Part shown: one piece after another, positions 1 through 7,025 of the stretch
How positions within the stretch are numbered: position 1 is the first letter of the stretch
How the letters are laid out: the number at the start of each line of letters is the position of its first letter
Source: JBHGBB01 sp041946755
GTDB lineage: Bacteria > UBP4 > UBA4092 > JAOAEQ01
DNA: 8,304 nt
Assembly (NCBI GenBank): GCA_041946755.1
Contig: JBHGBB010000174.1
Location: 1-8,304, forward strand
Direction: 5' to 3'
Program-made: the position numbers and the translations under genes
The notes under the pieces: model-generated
Seen by the model: the letters and a program-made list of their open reading frames with translations, nothing else
What the model was told of the DNA's origin: nothing
Databases searched by the model: none

Positions 1-487
1 CAATTACCCGACCAAGATTTTCTCCACGATTAGTTTCAATTACCCGGTGAACATCTTTCCCTGCTTCAAATCCGGGACCCAATGCAATTACCAAATCCGC
101 ATCAGAGATTTTTGTACCCAGATTGCGTTTCGCGATAGTCGCATCAACAAGAACTATTTTTTTAAAGACTCGCTGTAAATTATTTTTCAACTCACTAATA
201 ATCTTACCGTTACTATCATAATCAATTATAACCGGTACAATATGATGCTCATTCAAAATATTAGTAATATTTTTATTTAAAACGGTTCTTTCTGCAATTA
301 CTCCTTCAACCTGCACTTTTCCATTATAAATAGCTTCACAAAATGATACTTTTCTTCGAACGGCAGTGGGATTTTCTAGATCAACTACTATTATCGAATA
401 CCCGTACTTGAACAAGCGATAAACCACTCCAGAACCTAAATCACCGCCACCTTTTACTATAATCGCAATAGTATCTGCAGAAGTCAT
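1..487 (-). CDS. yqeB: YqeB (EF2563 family) selenium-dependent molybdenum hydroxylase maturation protein, C-terminus cut off
   Basis: The reading frame opens at the ATG at 487 and stays open to the window edge, giving 162 residues; by my recollection full-length family members have about 260-270, so the C-terminal third is missing. What is seen: an N-terminal nucleotide-binding-like glycine loop GGGDLGSG (residues 13-20), a strand ending in VVD (34-36), the family stretch with ENP...RRKVSF.EA (38-52), and near the cut end GPGFEAGKDV followed by ETNRG and NLGRVI (137-162). This last block is highly typical of the YqeB/EF2563 family. Known for the family: it occurs with selenium-dependent molybdenum hydroxylases (xanthine dehydrogenase-like enzymes) and is thought to act in their maturation; its biochemical reaction is not settled. 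It follows the MocA-like gene by 27 bp, the usual partnership. No clear Shine-Dalgarno is seen before the ATG, only a GGA about 11 nt upstream. Cytoplasmic. Confidence 0.9.
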   Translation of the reverse strand, partial: MTSADTIAIIVKGGGDLGSGVVYRLFKYGYSIIVVDLENPTAVRRKVSFCEAIYNGKVQVEGVIAERTVLNKNITNILNEHHIVPVIIDYDSNGKIISELKNNLQRVFKKIVLVDATIAKRNLGTKISDADLVIALGPGFEAGKDVHRVIETNRGENLGRVI

Positions 488-514
488 ATTAAAATATATC
501 CATGTTTTATATTA

Positions 515-1180
515 TTAAGGAGCTATTATTTGTCGGATATAGTCTTGCCAAGTATCAATATCCTGAATGATACCAATATCATCAACCTTAACGCGGGAAA
601 TATCTGATCGGTAGCGATTGATAATATTTCTTGCACCATAATCCTGCATCCGTTTAGTTTTTGGAGAATATAATTTCTGCAATTGCGAATAATATTTCTT
701 CTTGAACAACACCGGATGCCCTTCTTTATTCATATAAACCGGTACTACAATCGATTTCCGAGTATGGTTTGCATGTAGAATAATTTGTATAATTGTCTTG
801 GTTTTTATACCCGGTTTATCTGCTAGATAAATTAGTACTACGTCGGTATGCTTTAAAACCTGCGACATTCCAGTTGAAATAGAACTCGCCATTCCAGTTT
901 TATATCTTCTATTGTAAATAAACTTAATCTTAGTTTTTATGCATCCTTGCCTATATATCCTACTTGACTGTATTATTCTCTTGATTATTTTACCTTGATA
1001 TCCAAGAACGATGATAATTTCAGGTATATTTGCTCTTATTAATGAATATAAACTATGTAATATAATCGGTTGATGTTTATTAATACCGCTATATTGCACT
1101 GGTTTATAAGGTAATATGAGTTTGTTTATTCCGAGACGTTGGGATTGACCAGCGGCAAGAAGAATTACAGAACAGTGCAT
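515..1180 (-). CDS. mocA: MocA/YgfJ-type molybdenum cofactor nucleotidyltransferase
   Basis: A 221-residue protein of the NTP-transferase fold, predicted to join CTP (or another NTP) to molybdopterin for molybdenum hydroxylases. Visible motifs: nucleotide loop LAAGQSQRLGINK (8-20), GMASS (96-100), the metal-site-like LADKPG (119-124), GHPVLF (154-159), a variant QDYGAR (179-184) where relatives usually have GD-GAR, and DIDT..DY (207-214) at the end. The frame is open upstream to 1282, but that extension lies inside the preceding gene and carries no family homology. The ATG at 1180 places the nucleotide loop at the N-terminus as in the family, so I chose it. It starts 10 bp after the DPM1-like stop, with no clear Shine-Dalgarno, and precedes yqeB. 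The protein is unusually rich in Lys, Ile and Tyr. Cytidylyl specificity is inferred from family and context, not from a residue I can prove; a more general YgfJ accessory role is the alternative. Confidence 0.85.
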   Translation of the reverse strand: MHCSVILLAAGQSQRLGINKLILPYKPVQYSGINKHQPIILHSLYSLIRANIPEIIIVLGYQGKIIKRIIQSSRIYRQGCIKTKIKFIYNRRYKTGMASSISTGMSQVLKHTDVVLIYLADKPGIKTKTIIQIILHANHTRKSIVVPVYMNKEGHPVLFKKKYYSQLQKLYSPKTKRMQDYGARNIINRYRSDISRVKVDDIGIIQDIDTWQDYIRQIIAP

Positions 1181-1190
1181 GAGTTTAGGT

Positions 1191-1892
1191 TTATAAACCA
1201 CACCGAAGTTTCCAAACAACGTATAGCGCTTCTCTGATAATATGACCAGACATTTTCGAAGTACCAGAATGCCGATCAACAAAAACTATTGGTAATTCAC
1301 CAATTTTAAATCCTAATTTTGTTAACCGATAATTCACTTCAATTTGAAATGAATACCCATTACTGATAATCTGATCCAAAGGAAGAGATTCTAGTGCTTT
1401 TCGAGAAAAACATTTATATCCTGTAGTACAATCAGTTAATTTTAAACCAGTAACTAATCGGACATATTTGGTAGCCATCCAACTCAAAATCAATCGGCGA
1501 ATCGGCCAGTTGACCACACTAATACCATTCTTATATCGCGAGCCGACTACCACATCATATTCTTTCATCAACTTAATAAATTCCGGTAGATATTTTGGGT
1601 CATGAGAGAAATCAGCATCCATTTCAAATATATAATCTGCGCCATTAGTTAACGCATATTTAAATCCCTCTCGGTACGCTGATCCTAATCCCAATTTACC
1701 TGCGCGATGCATAACATGTATTCGACCCGGATATTGTTTAGCTAAATCTTCAGCTAAATCACCAGTCTTATCCGGCGAATTGTCATCTACGATCAATATT
1801 TCATAAACCGAATCTAATTTTAATATTTCTGGTACCAGATTGGGTAAATTTACTCGTTCATTATAAGTTGGAATAACAATAATAACTTTCAT
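1191..1892 (-). CDS. DPM1-like polyprenol-phosphate sugar synthase (GT2)
   Basis: A 233-residue cytoplasmic GT-A glycosyltransferase of family 2, close in pattern to dolichol/polyprenol-phosphate mannose synthases. It would transfer a hexose from a nucleotide sugar to a polyprenyl phosphate at the inner face of the membrane. Motifs in order: PTYNE (8-12), VDDNSPD (35-41), KLGLGSAY (66-73), the metal-binding MDADFSHDP (91-99), GSRY (117-120), DCTTGYK (154-160), and R207 with GTSKMS (210-215). The protein ends soon after this, so it is the single-domain form without the C-terminal membrane segments of CsbB/GtrB-type enzymes. The ATG at 1892 is the natural start because the first strand runs straight into PTYNE. 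The 46 bp before it are AT-rich with no Shine-Dalgarno. It lies directly downstream of the YfhO-family gene, a likely user of its lipid-linked sugar. Mannose as the sugar is only a family-based guess; glucose or GlcNAc are possible. Confidence 0.88.
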   Translation of the reverse strand: MKVIIVIPTYNERVNLPNLVPEILKLDSVYEILIVDDNSPDKTGDLAEDLAKQYPGRIHVMHRAGKLGLGSAYREGFKYALTNGADYIFEMDADFSHDPKYLPEFIKLMKEYDVVVGSRYKNGISVVNWPIRRLILSWMATKYVRLVTGLKLTDCTTGYKCFSRKALESLPLDQIISNGYSFQIEVNYRLTKLGFKIGELPIVFVDRHSGTSKMSGHIIREALYVVWKLRCGL

Positions 1893-1938
1893 AATTAATT
1901 TAGGTTGATTAAATTATTAAAATTTTACCATTTTTTAC

Positions 1939-4452
1939 TTACTCTTTGCTACTTTCTTGATTGTTTTTCCACCAATGCCAAGTGAGATAAATTAAATACA
2001 CCGCAAATAATAATAAACAAAATGCACTGATATACAATCCTATCATATTTGGTTCATACCTGAAAACCACTGTATGACTTCCTTCAGAAACCACTACCGA
2101 TCTCATTAAATAATCAGTTTTGTATATTTTCGTTGGTTTACTATCTATATATGCTTTCCAATCCGGTGTATATAAATCATGGAAGACCAATAAACAGGTT
2201 TTATTGGTTTGCGTATGAATCGTTACCTGATTCGGAGTATATTCGCTGATTTCTGCTCCGTTAGGATTATAATCGGTAGACGTCGATGAACTAAATCCTG
2301 GATCGGATTCGATAATAATCCCATTCCGTAGGTTAAACTCGGGATTTTTCATGGTTTCAATAATTTTCTCTTCATCTGGGATAATCTGAAATTTACTAAT
2401 AGTAAATACTCTTGGTACAAATCCAAGATATTGATATACATAATATCGACCGATATTATACACCTGCCGGAACATTGGATGGTTTAGCGGTTGGTTTCCC
2501 AGCATATATTTAACATTACCTACATCTAGGAAAACACCAAAATTGGCCGGGGATATTTCCATCAAGAAATTATTATATAATTTCGGTAATCGCGATGCCG
2601 CGATATCCCAAGCTGGTATTTCATAATATTTAAATTTAAAATTACTCAGGTTCTGAAGTAATGGATCTTGCGAATAGAGTTTGACCCGATAATAAGAAGG
2701 ATCGGTTTTTAAAAATGCGGTTATGGGATCAAGATCGTATTGCTGGTTAATATCTTGATATTGTAAAAATCTCGAAGCGCTGATTCCCAAATCGAGTGCC
2801 GTTATTGCTATAATTGCAATAAGGAGATATCTAACATATTCTTTTCGAGACATCCATTTGAATCCGGCGATAAGCATCCCTATACCAGTAATAAGTAATA
2901 TTGTCATTCTGACCCAACTCCAGAGCATGCCATTGAATCGGGTTAATGCAACCGTATAATCTACTGAATTCCCTTTAGCAGATAATGATGCCAGAACACT
3001 GGTTAAAATCGATTCTTTAAAGAATAATCCTACTACCATAACTAAAATACACAATATGCAAATACCAATCAAAATATAAATTAATATTTGTACTTTTTTA
3101 TCTCTCGGTTTATCTTTCGATTTTGGTTGCATTATATAGGTTGAATACCAATGCATTCCATAACCGGTAACCGTAGCGAAACAAAATGCAACGATAAATA
3201 TCCATTTGTTCGGATCACGGAACTTACTCATACCCGGTATTAATAATACATATTTATAGATTGGGGTATACCCACCGAATGCAAATAATAATGCCATTAT
3301 GCCAAGTATTACCCAAAATAAAATATCCCTTTTACGGACGAACCATAGAGCAACGAAAGCAAAAAGGATTGGAATAATCCCCAGATAGTCATCTGATAAT
3401 TTTAAGATCATCGTTTTACTACCTAACCGTCCCCAATACGCTCGATCTCCTTCAGCACCGCTATAATCACCAAACGGACGTTGCATAAATAGGGTTAATA
3501 CTTCTTCTGGTGGAAACGACCAAGACGTATTAAATTCCAGACCACTTTCCTCTTCCATTGCAGACTTCTGTTTCTGAGCGTTGTCTTTAGCCTCTGCGGC
3601 TATATTAGTTTTATTATTAGATTTCTTCCAAGCAGTTTCTGCTGTTTGGAGATACCCTAAAAAATTCAAAATCACTTGAGCAGCAATTACTGCTGTAACT
3701 AATGCCATTAGTATAAATCCGGTAGTTGATTTTATTACTACACTTATTTGTTTGTTTTCTTTAAAATCCCAAATAAGAAGATAGATTAAATAAAGGAATA
3801 AACATAAGCCTAAATAAAATGCCACCTGGACCTCGACTCCAAGGAATTGGAGTGCAAAAAAACCACCAGCTAAGATAAATGATGATATTTTACGTTCTTT
3901 AACTCCCTTGGTCAAAAATAAGAAAGTTAACGGAGTCCAAGCAAAAGTATCGAATTTACCCATATGCCCTGGATATACCAATGTTACCACATGATTGGTT
4001 AACATCATACTGATTGCAGCAAAAATACTGGCATATTGATTTAAACCAAGATATCGTATCCAGAAATACATAAACACACCTAGTAGAAATACATGCAATG
4101 CGTAATTAAATCCCAACCAGAATCCCGGAGGCATAAATAATAATAATAAATGGGAAGGATATATCGGTTGTCCGGTAAAATCTCCACCTGCATGGTTATA
4201 CGGTAACCATTTCTGCCAAGAGAATTGTCGAATTTGATTGGCGAAATATTTTGCTGACCAAATTCCGAAATCACTGCTTACGATTATTTTATTAAACACA
4301 AAAATACCATTAAAAAGAATTATTATTATTCCTAATAAAACAACGATTATCCAAATATCAGATTTATTAAATGATCGAAATTGTTTATTCTTTTTATTAA
4401 TATTATTTTTATTTGTTAATGTCTTCTTATCTTGCAGCTTTCTTTTACTCAT
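1939..4452 (-). CDS. yfhO: YfhO-family multi-spanning membrane protein (probable GT-C glycosyltransferase)
   Basis: An 837-residue integral membrane protein. A Lys/Asn-rich cytoplasmic tail (1-30) leads into TM1 (about 33-53), a first outer loop with SSDF (D61 is a candidate GT-C catalytic Asp) and HAGGDF (87-92), then about a dozen further hydrophobic spans. There is a charged loop near 272-355, a large extracytoplasmic region (about 565-800), and a last span (about 804-824) with a short charged tail. The C-terminal block with PDWKAYID (763-770) and GSHTVVFRYEP (791-801) is the YfhO hallmark. Known: B. subtilis YfhO works with the GT2 enzyme CsbB to glycosylate lipoteichoic acid, using undecaprenyl-phosphate sugar. 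Inferred: here it uses the lipid-linked sugar made by the DPM1-like neighbour; the acceptor is unknown. A GTG at 4473 would add seven residues, but AGGAG sits 8 nt before the ATG at 4452, which I chose. It overlaps the upstream methyltransferase by 8 bp. Confidence 0.87.
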   Translation of the reverse strand: MSKRKLQDKKTLTNKNNINKKNKQFRSFNKSDIWIIVVLLGIIIILFNGIFVFNKIIVSSDFGIWSAKYFANQIRQFSWQKWLPYNHAGGDFTGQPIYPSHLLLLFMPPGFWLGFNYALHVFLLGVFMYFWIRYLGLNQYASIFAAISMMLTNHVVTLVYPGHMGKFDTFAWTPLTFLFLTKGVKERKISSFILAGGFFALQFLGVEVQVAFYLGLCLFLYLIYLLIWDFKENKQISVVIKSTTGFILMALVTAVIAAQVILNFLGYLQTAETAWKKSNNKTNIAAEAKDNAQKQKSAMEEESGLEFNTSWSFPPEEVLTLFMQRPFGDYSGAEGDRAYWGRLGSKTMILKLSDDYLGIIPILFAFVALWFVRKRDILFWVILGIMALLFAFGGYTPIYKYVLLIPGMSKFRDPNKWIFIVAFCFATVTGYGMHWYSTYIMQPKSKDKPRDKKVQILIYILIGICILCILVMVVGLFFKESILTSVLASLSAKGNSVDYTVALTRFNGMLWSWVRMTILLITGIGMLIAGFKWMSRKEYVRYLLIAIIAITALDLGISASRFLQYQDINQQYDLDPITAFLKTDPSYYRVKLYSQDPLLQNLSNFKFKYYEIPAWDIAASRLPKLYNNFLMEISPANFGVFLDVGNVKYMLGNQPLNHPMFRQVYNIGRYYVYQYLGFVPRVFTISKFQIIPDEEKIIETMKNPEFNLRNGIIIESDPGFSSSTSTDYNPNGAEISEYTPNQVTIHTQTNKTCLLVFHDLYTPDWKAYIDSKPTKIYKTDYLMRSVVVSEGSHTVVFRYEPNMIGLYISAFCLLLFAVYLIYLTWHWWKNNQESSKE

Positions 4453-5350
4453 ATAATACACTCCTTTTAACACAAGTTACATGAACATCGGTAGCCATAA
4501 ACCGATAGCGCTTTAAAACCAATATTTCATAATATGAAATAATATCGAGAAATCTCAACAGACCATACCATATTCTTTGAAATAATATTAATATTCTTAC
4601 TGTGAAAGGTTTGTGTTGAATCGGATTATTTTTGTTATTTATTGCATAATCAGTAAATCCTAAAGAAACATTTGGACCAAATAAGCGAACCAAGATTTCT
4701 TTTGGAATACAGAATCCGAAAACCGTTACTAATTGCCCAAAAAGATGTCTTGAATAATATATCGATTTGATTTCGAATCCCGCTTGTTTTAAAGCTAAAA
4801 TTAATTCCTCCGTGGTTAATTTTTGAATATGACCTAAGTGCTTTTGAGTCAATTTATTTCCTATTTTTAGTTTCTCCATTAACCACCAAATAGTATATTT
4901 ATTATTTTCACAGGGTATATTACCATGAAGAACACCACCATTCTGAATTACTCGGTAACATTCCTTAAATAATAGCGATATATCTGGCATATGTTCGACG
5001 ATATCCATTAAGGCAATTACTGCAAATTTATTGTTCTGAAAAGGCAAACATTCTCCATCTGCAACCAACCATTTTATTGGTTGATTAATTGTTAGTTTTG
5101 CTTCTTTAATCGCACTTCTACTTATATCAAAAGCGATTATTTTGAAACTAGGACAGTATTTTGATACATTATAACTAAAGACTCCTGCACCACAACCTAT
5201 TTCAAGAAATCTACCCGCCAGTTCCTTAGTGGATTGGAGAAACATCTGCATTTTAAATTTATGATAACTTTTAGCTACCAAATAGTCAACTTTATATAAT
5301 CCCATTATGTTTTTCTCATAATCAAATTTATCTCTCTTGTCATTTACCAT
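4445..5350 (-). CDS. Class I SAM-dependent methyltransferase (Methyltransf_11-like)
   Basis: A 301-residue cytoplasmic methyltransferase. Visible: motif I LEIGCGAG (49-56), the acidic residue after strand 2 in AFDIS (D75), ADGECLPF (97-104), the post-III signature with D116 and VEH (118-120), and a motif near 133-146 ending in GNIP. The C-terminal 150 residues (substrate-side cap) are hydrophobic and basic in places, which could suit a membrane-near substrate, but no clear membrane span is called. Context between a radical SAM gene and a YfhO gene suggests methylation of a glycan, lipid or glycosyl intermediate; the substrate cannot be read from the sequence. The start at 5350 has no good Shine-Dalgarno. 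An internal ATG at 5305 (Met16) has a weak GAG-containing stretch and is a possible alternative start. Its last codons contain the ribosome binding site of the YfhO gene, so the two are probably translationally coupled. Ubiquinone/menaquinone-type methyltransferases share this fold but context argues against them. Confidence 0.82.
   Translation of the reverse strand: MVNDKRDKFDYEKNIMGLYKVDYLVAKSYHKFKMQMFLQSTKELAGRFLEIGCGAGVFSYNVSKYCPSFKIIAFDISRSAIKEAKLTINQPIKWLVADGECLPFQNNKFAVIALMDIVEHMPDISLLFKECYRVIQNGGVLHGNIPCENNKYTIWWLMEKLKIGNKLTQKHLGHIQKLTTEELILALKQAGFEIKSIYYSRHLFGQLVTVFGFCIPKEILVRLFGPNVSLGFTDYAINNKNNPIQHKPFTVRILILFQRIWYGLLRFLDIISYYEILVLKRYRFMATDVHVTCVKRSVLYE
4461..4465 (-). promoter_or_regulatory. 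Ribosome binding site of the yfhO gene, inside the upstream methyltransferase
   Basis: AGGAG on the minus strand lies 8 nt before the ATG at 4452 and within the last codons of the methyltransferase. It is the best Shine-Dalgarno in the window. It decides the start of the YfhO-family gene against the GTG at 4473, which lies upstream of this site. Confidence 0.75.
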
Positions 5351-5493
5351 ATGCTCGATAATAATTATAATAATACCGTTATAAGATACTTTTTTAATTA
5401 ATTATTCATGAAAACGCTAATCCGATAAAGCATAATAATTTTATTATGTGAAATATAACTAATATTTTATACAACAAAGCACCGATATATATT
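5351..5493. other. 143-bp AT-rich intergenic gap, possible operon break
   Basis: The only gap above 100 bp. It lies between the radical SAM stop and the next methyltransferase start, both on the minus strand. It is very AT-rich. I see no GC-rich hairpin followed by T's that would be a strong terminator, and no -35/-10 pair with good matches and spacing, although several AT-rich hexamers could serve as -10 boxes. Its size among otherwise 8-46 bp gaps or overlaps makes it the most likely place for an internal promoter. No small ORF with a supported start was found in it. Confidence 0.35.
5431..5448. repeat. Short perfect inverted repeat in the intergenic gap
   Basis: Two 8-bp arms, CATAATAA and TTATTATG, are separated by 2 bp and form a perfect dyad. 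It could be a regulator operator upstream of the methyltransferase-yfhO-DPM1 block. The arms are almost all A/T, so chance is a serious alternative in so AT-rich a stretch. With a 2-bp centre it is not a good RNA hairpin. Confidence 0.25.
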
Positions 5494-7011
5494 TTACTTA
5501 CTTAATTTATATCGTTTTAGTATTTTTACTTTCAAATTATGTGTTATTCTATAAATCAGCATTTCCAGGAGACCGTAAAAATCTCGAAACCTGCCGATTT
5601 TGATTCGTACAAATGTTTTAATAATAATATTAACTATAAAAGGAGGTTCTAATTTTCGTAACCAATTATTATCAATGATTCTTTGCATCCACTTTTGTGG
5701 AAGGAGAGTCAATAACATAAATAAAAACGCATAATTGCGATATCTAACTTTCTTATCAAAGCTATATTCGCCACCAATACCAACCATTAAAGATGTAGAA
5801 GCTTTCCCAAGATTTATTAATTCTTCGGTTGTATCATCAATCAAACCCGCATTTTTAGCAATCGTAATAATCTCTGTTTTAGGATAGTAAGTTAACCAAA
5901 AAGTATTTATAACAGTAGGACGAATTGAATTATAAAATCTAAGCGCTTCCTCCTGTTCATTGATTCCTTCAGCGGGAAAATTAAAAATATGATCGACAGA
6001 ATATTTCATATTCAAATCATGACATGCTTTTGCAAATTCTACTATCTTTTGATTTGAACCAGCTCTTTTCAATACTTGAATTCTAGTGTGTTCACTCACA
6101 CTTTGTACACCAATACCAAAAAATCTACAACCTGAATTCTGCAATATTCGAAGCATTTCATGGTTTATCATATTAGGATGTACGCCACAATCAAAGGGTA
6201 TGTTAATCTCCCTTCTATATGCTTCTGTAAATTCTTTTATCCAATTAATATTGGTGGTAAACACATCATCAACAAAAGCGATTGTTTGTGGATGAAATTT
6301 ATTTTTAGCCCATTTTAGTTCTGCAATTACATTCTCTACGCTTCGAAGTCGCAAATAGCACCCTAATCCTTTATATGTACTTTTTATAGCACTAGTTGCA
6401 CAGTATGTACATGCAAATGGACAACCGCGACCTGTTAAGAGAAAATAATGTTTTTTTAAATATGGCTCCTTGGTATAAAACAGCTCCCGATCGGGAAAAG
6501 GAAGACCATCAAGATTTTGAATTAACGGTCTTAATGGATTTTTTATTATTTCACCATTTCTTCTAAACCATAGATTCCTAATATTATACATTGATGGTTT
6601 ATGCATATTTTCTAATAGTTCTAAAATTGCTTCTTCACCTTCACCGACACATACAATATCAACACATCTTTCAGATATTACCTTCTCTGGTACTACCGTA
6701 GCATGTACTCCTCCAAAAATAATAGGTATATTTTCTTTTTCTTTTATTCGTTGAGCAATTCGTAAAGACCATTGATAGTTGTAGGTAAAAACCGAAAAAG
6801 CCACTATATCTGGTTTACTATTGACAACCGCATCAATTAGTTCTTTTTCGATATTAAATAATTTAGATAATCCTTTGCTTCGGATTTCAGTACTATCAAA
6901 AACTCGAGGATCAAAAGCCAGTTCTACTTCATGCCCATGTTTTTTTAGTAAACTCGATATCTGTGCAATGCTTAAACTTTCACATTCGGATTGAACAAAA
7001 GTTACTTTCAT
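5494..7011 (-). CDS. B12-binding domain/radical SAM protein of unknown substrate
   Basis: A 505-residue protein with the class B (cobalamin-dependent type) radical SAM layout. N-terminal B12-binding-like Rossmann domain (about 1-135): strand MKVTFVQ, GGVHATVVPE (100-109) and VGEGEE (122-127), all typical of this superfamily. The usual DxHxxG corrinoid-ligand motif is not seen, as in many relatives that bind cobalamin base-off without that His. The radical SAM domain follows, with the [4Fe-4S] triad C197, C201, C204 in GCPFACTYC, then FVDDVFT (246-252) and GVQS (301-304). A basic C-terminal tail of about 90 residues (415-505) with hydrophobic stretches completes it. Known relatives (BchE-like, hopanoid and other methylases or rearrangement enzymes) act on lipids, tetrapyrroles and natural products. 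In this cluster a lipid or sugar substrate is likely, but that is inference. It starts 14 bp after the upstream methyltransferase, behind a weak purine-rich GAGAGAG. Oxygen-sensitive chemistry fits an anaerobe. Confidence 0.87.
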   Translation of the reverse strand: MKVTFVQSECESLSIAQISSLLKKHGHEVELAFDPRVFDSTEIRSKGLSKLFNIEKELIDAVVNSKPDIVAFSVFTYNYQWSLRIAQRIKEKENIPIIFGGVHATVVPEKVISERCVDIVCVGEGEEAILELLENMHKPSMYNIRNLWFRRNGEIIKNPLRPLIQNLDGLPFPDRELFYTKEPYLKKHYFLLTGRGCPFACTYCATSAIKSTYKGLGCYLRLRSVENVIAELKWAKNKFHPQTIAFVDDVFTTNINWIKEFTEAYRREINIPFDCGVHPNMINHEMLRILQNSGCRFFGIGVQSVSEHTRIQVLKRAGSNQKIVEFAKACHDLNMKYSVDHIFNFPAEGINEQEEALRFYNSIRPTVINTFWLTYYPKTEIITIAKNAGLIDDTTEELINLGKASTSLMVGIGGEYSFDKKVRYRNYAFLFMLLTLLPQKWMQRIIDNNWLRKLEPPFIVNIIIKTFVRIKIGRFRDFYGLLEMLIYRITHNLKVKILKRYKLSK

Positions 7012-7025
7012 AATATATCTCTCTC

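Noticed and set aside
488..514. A five-codon minicistron (ATG to TAA) just before yqeB
   Set aside because: It has no ribosome binding site and such short frames are expected by chance in AT-rich DNA.
1181..1282. A 34-residue N-terminal extension of the MocA-like protein
   Set aside because: It overlaps the 3' end of the DPM1-like gene, precedes the family's usual N-terminal nucleotide loop and has no recognisable homology; the ATG at 1180 gives the normal family start.
4080..4274. A 64-codon minus-strand frame inside the YfhO gene
   Set aside because: It lies wholly inside a well-supported gene in another frame, with no family motif.
4238..4456. A plus-strand open frame rich in Leu, Ile and Phe
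   Set aside because: It is antisense to the N-terminal membrane and Lys/Asn-rich region of the YfhO gene; its hydrophobicity follows from the complement of AT-rich Lys/Asn codons.
6086..6295. A plus-strand open frame of 69 codons
   Set aside because: It is antisense to the radical SAM domain, with no motif or credible ribosome binding site.
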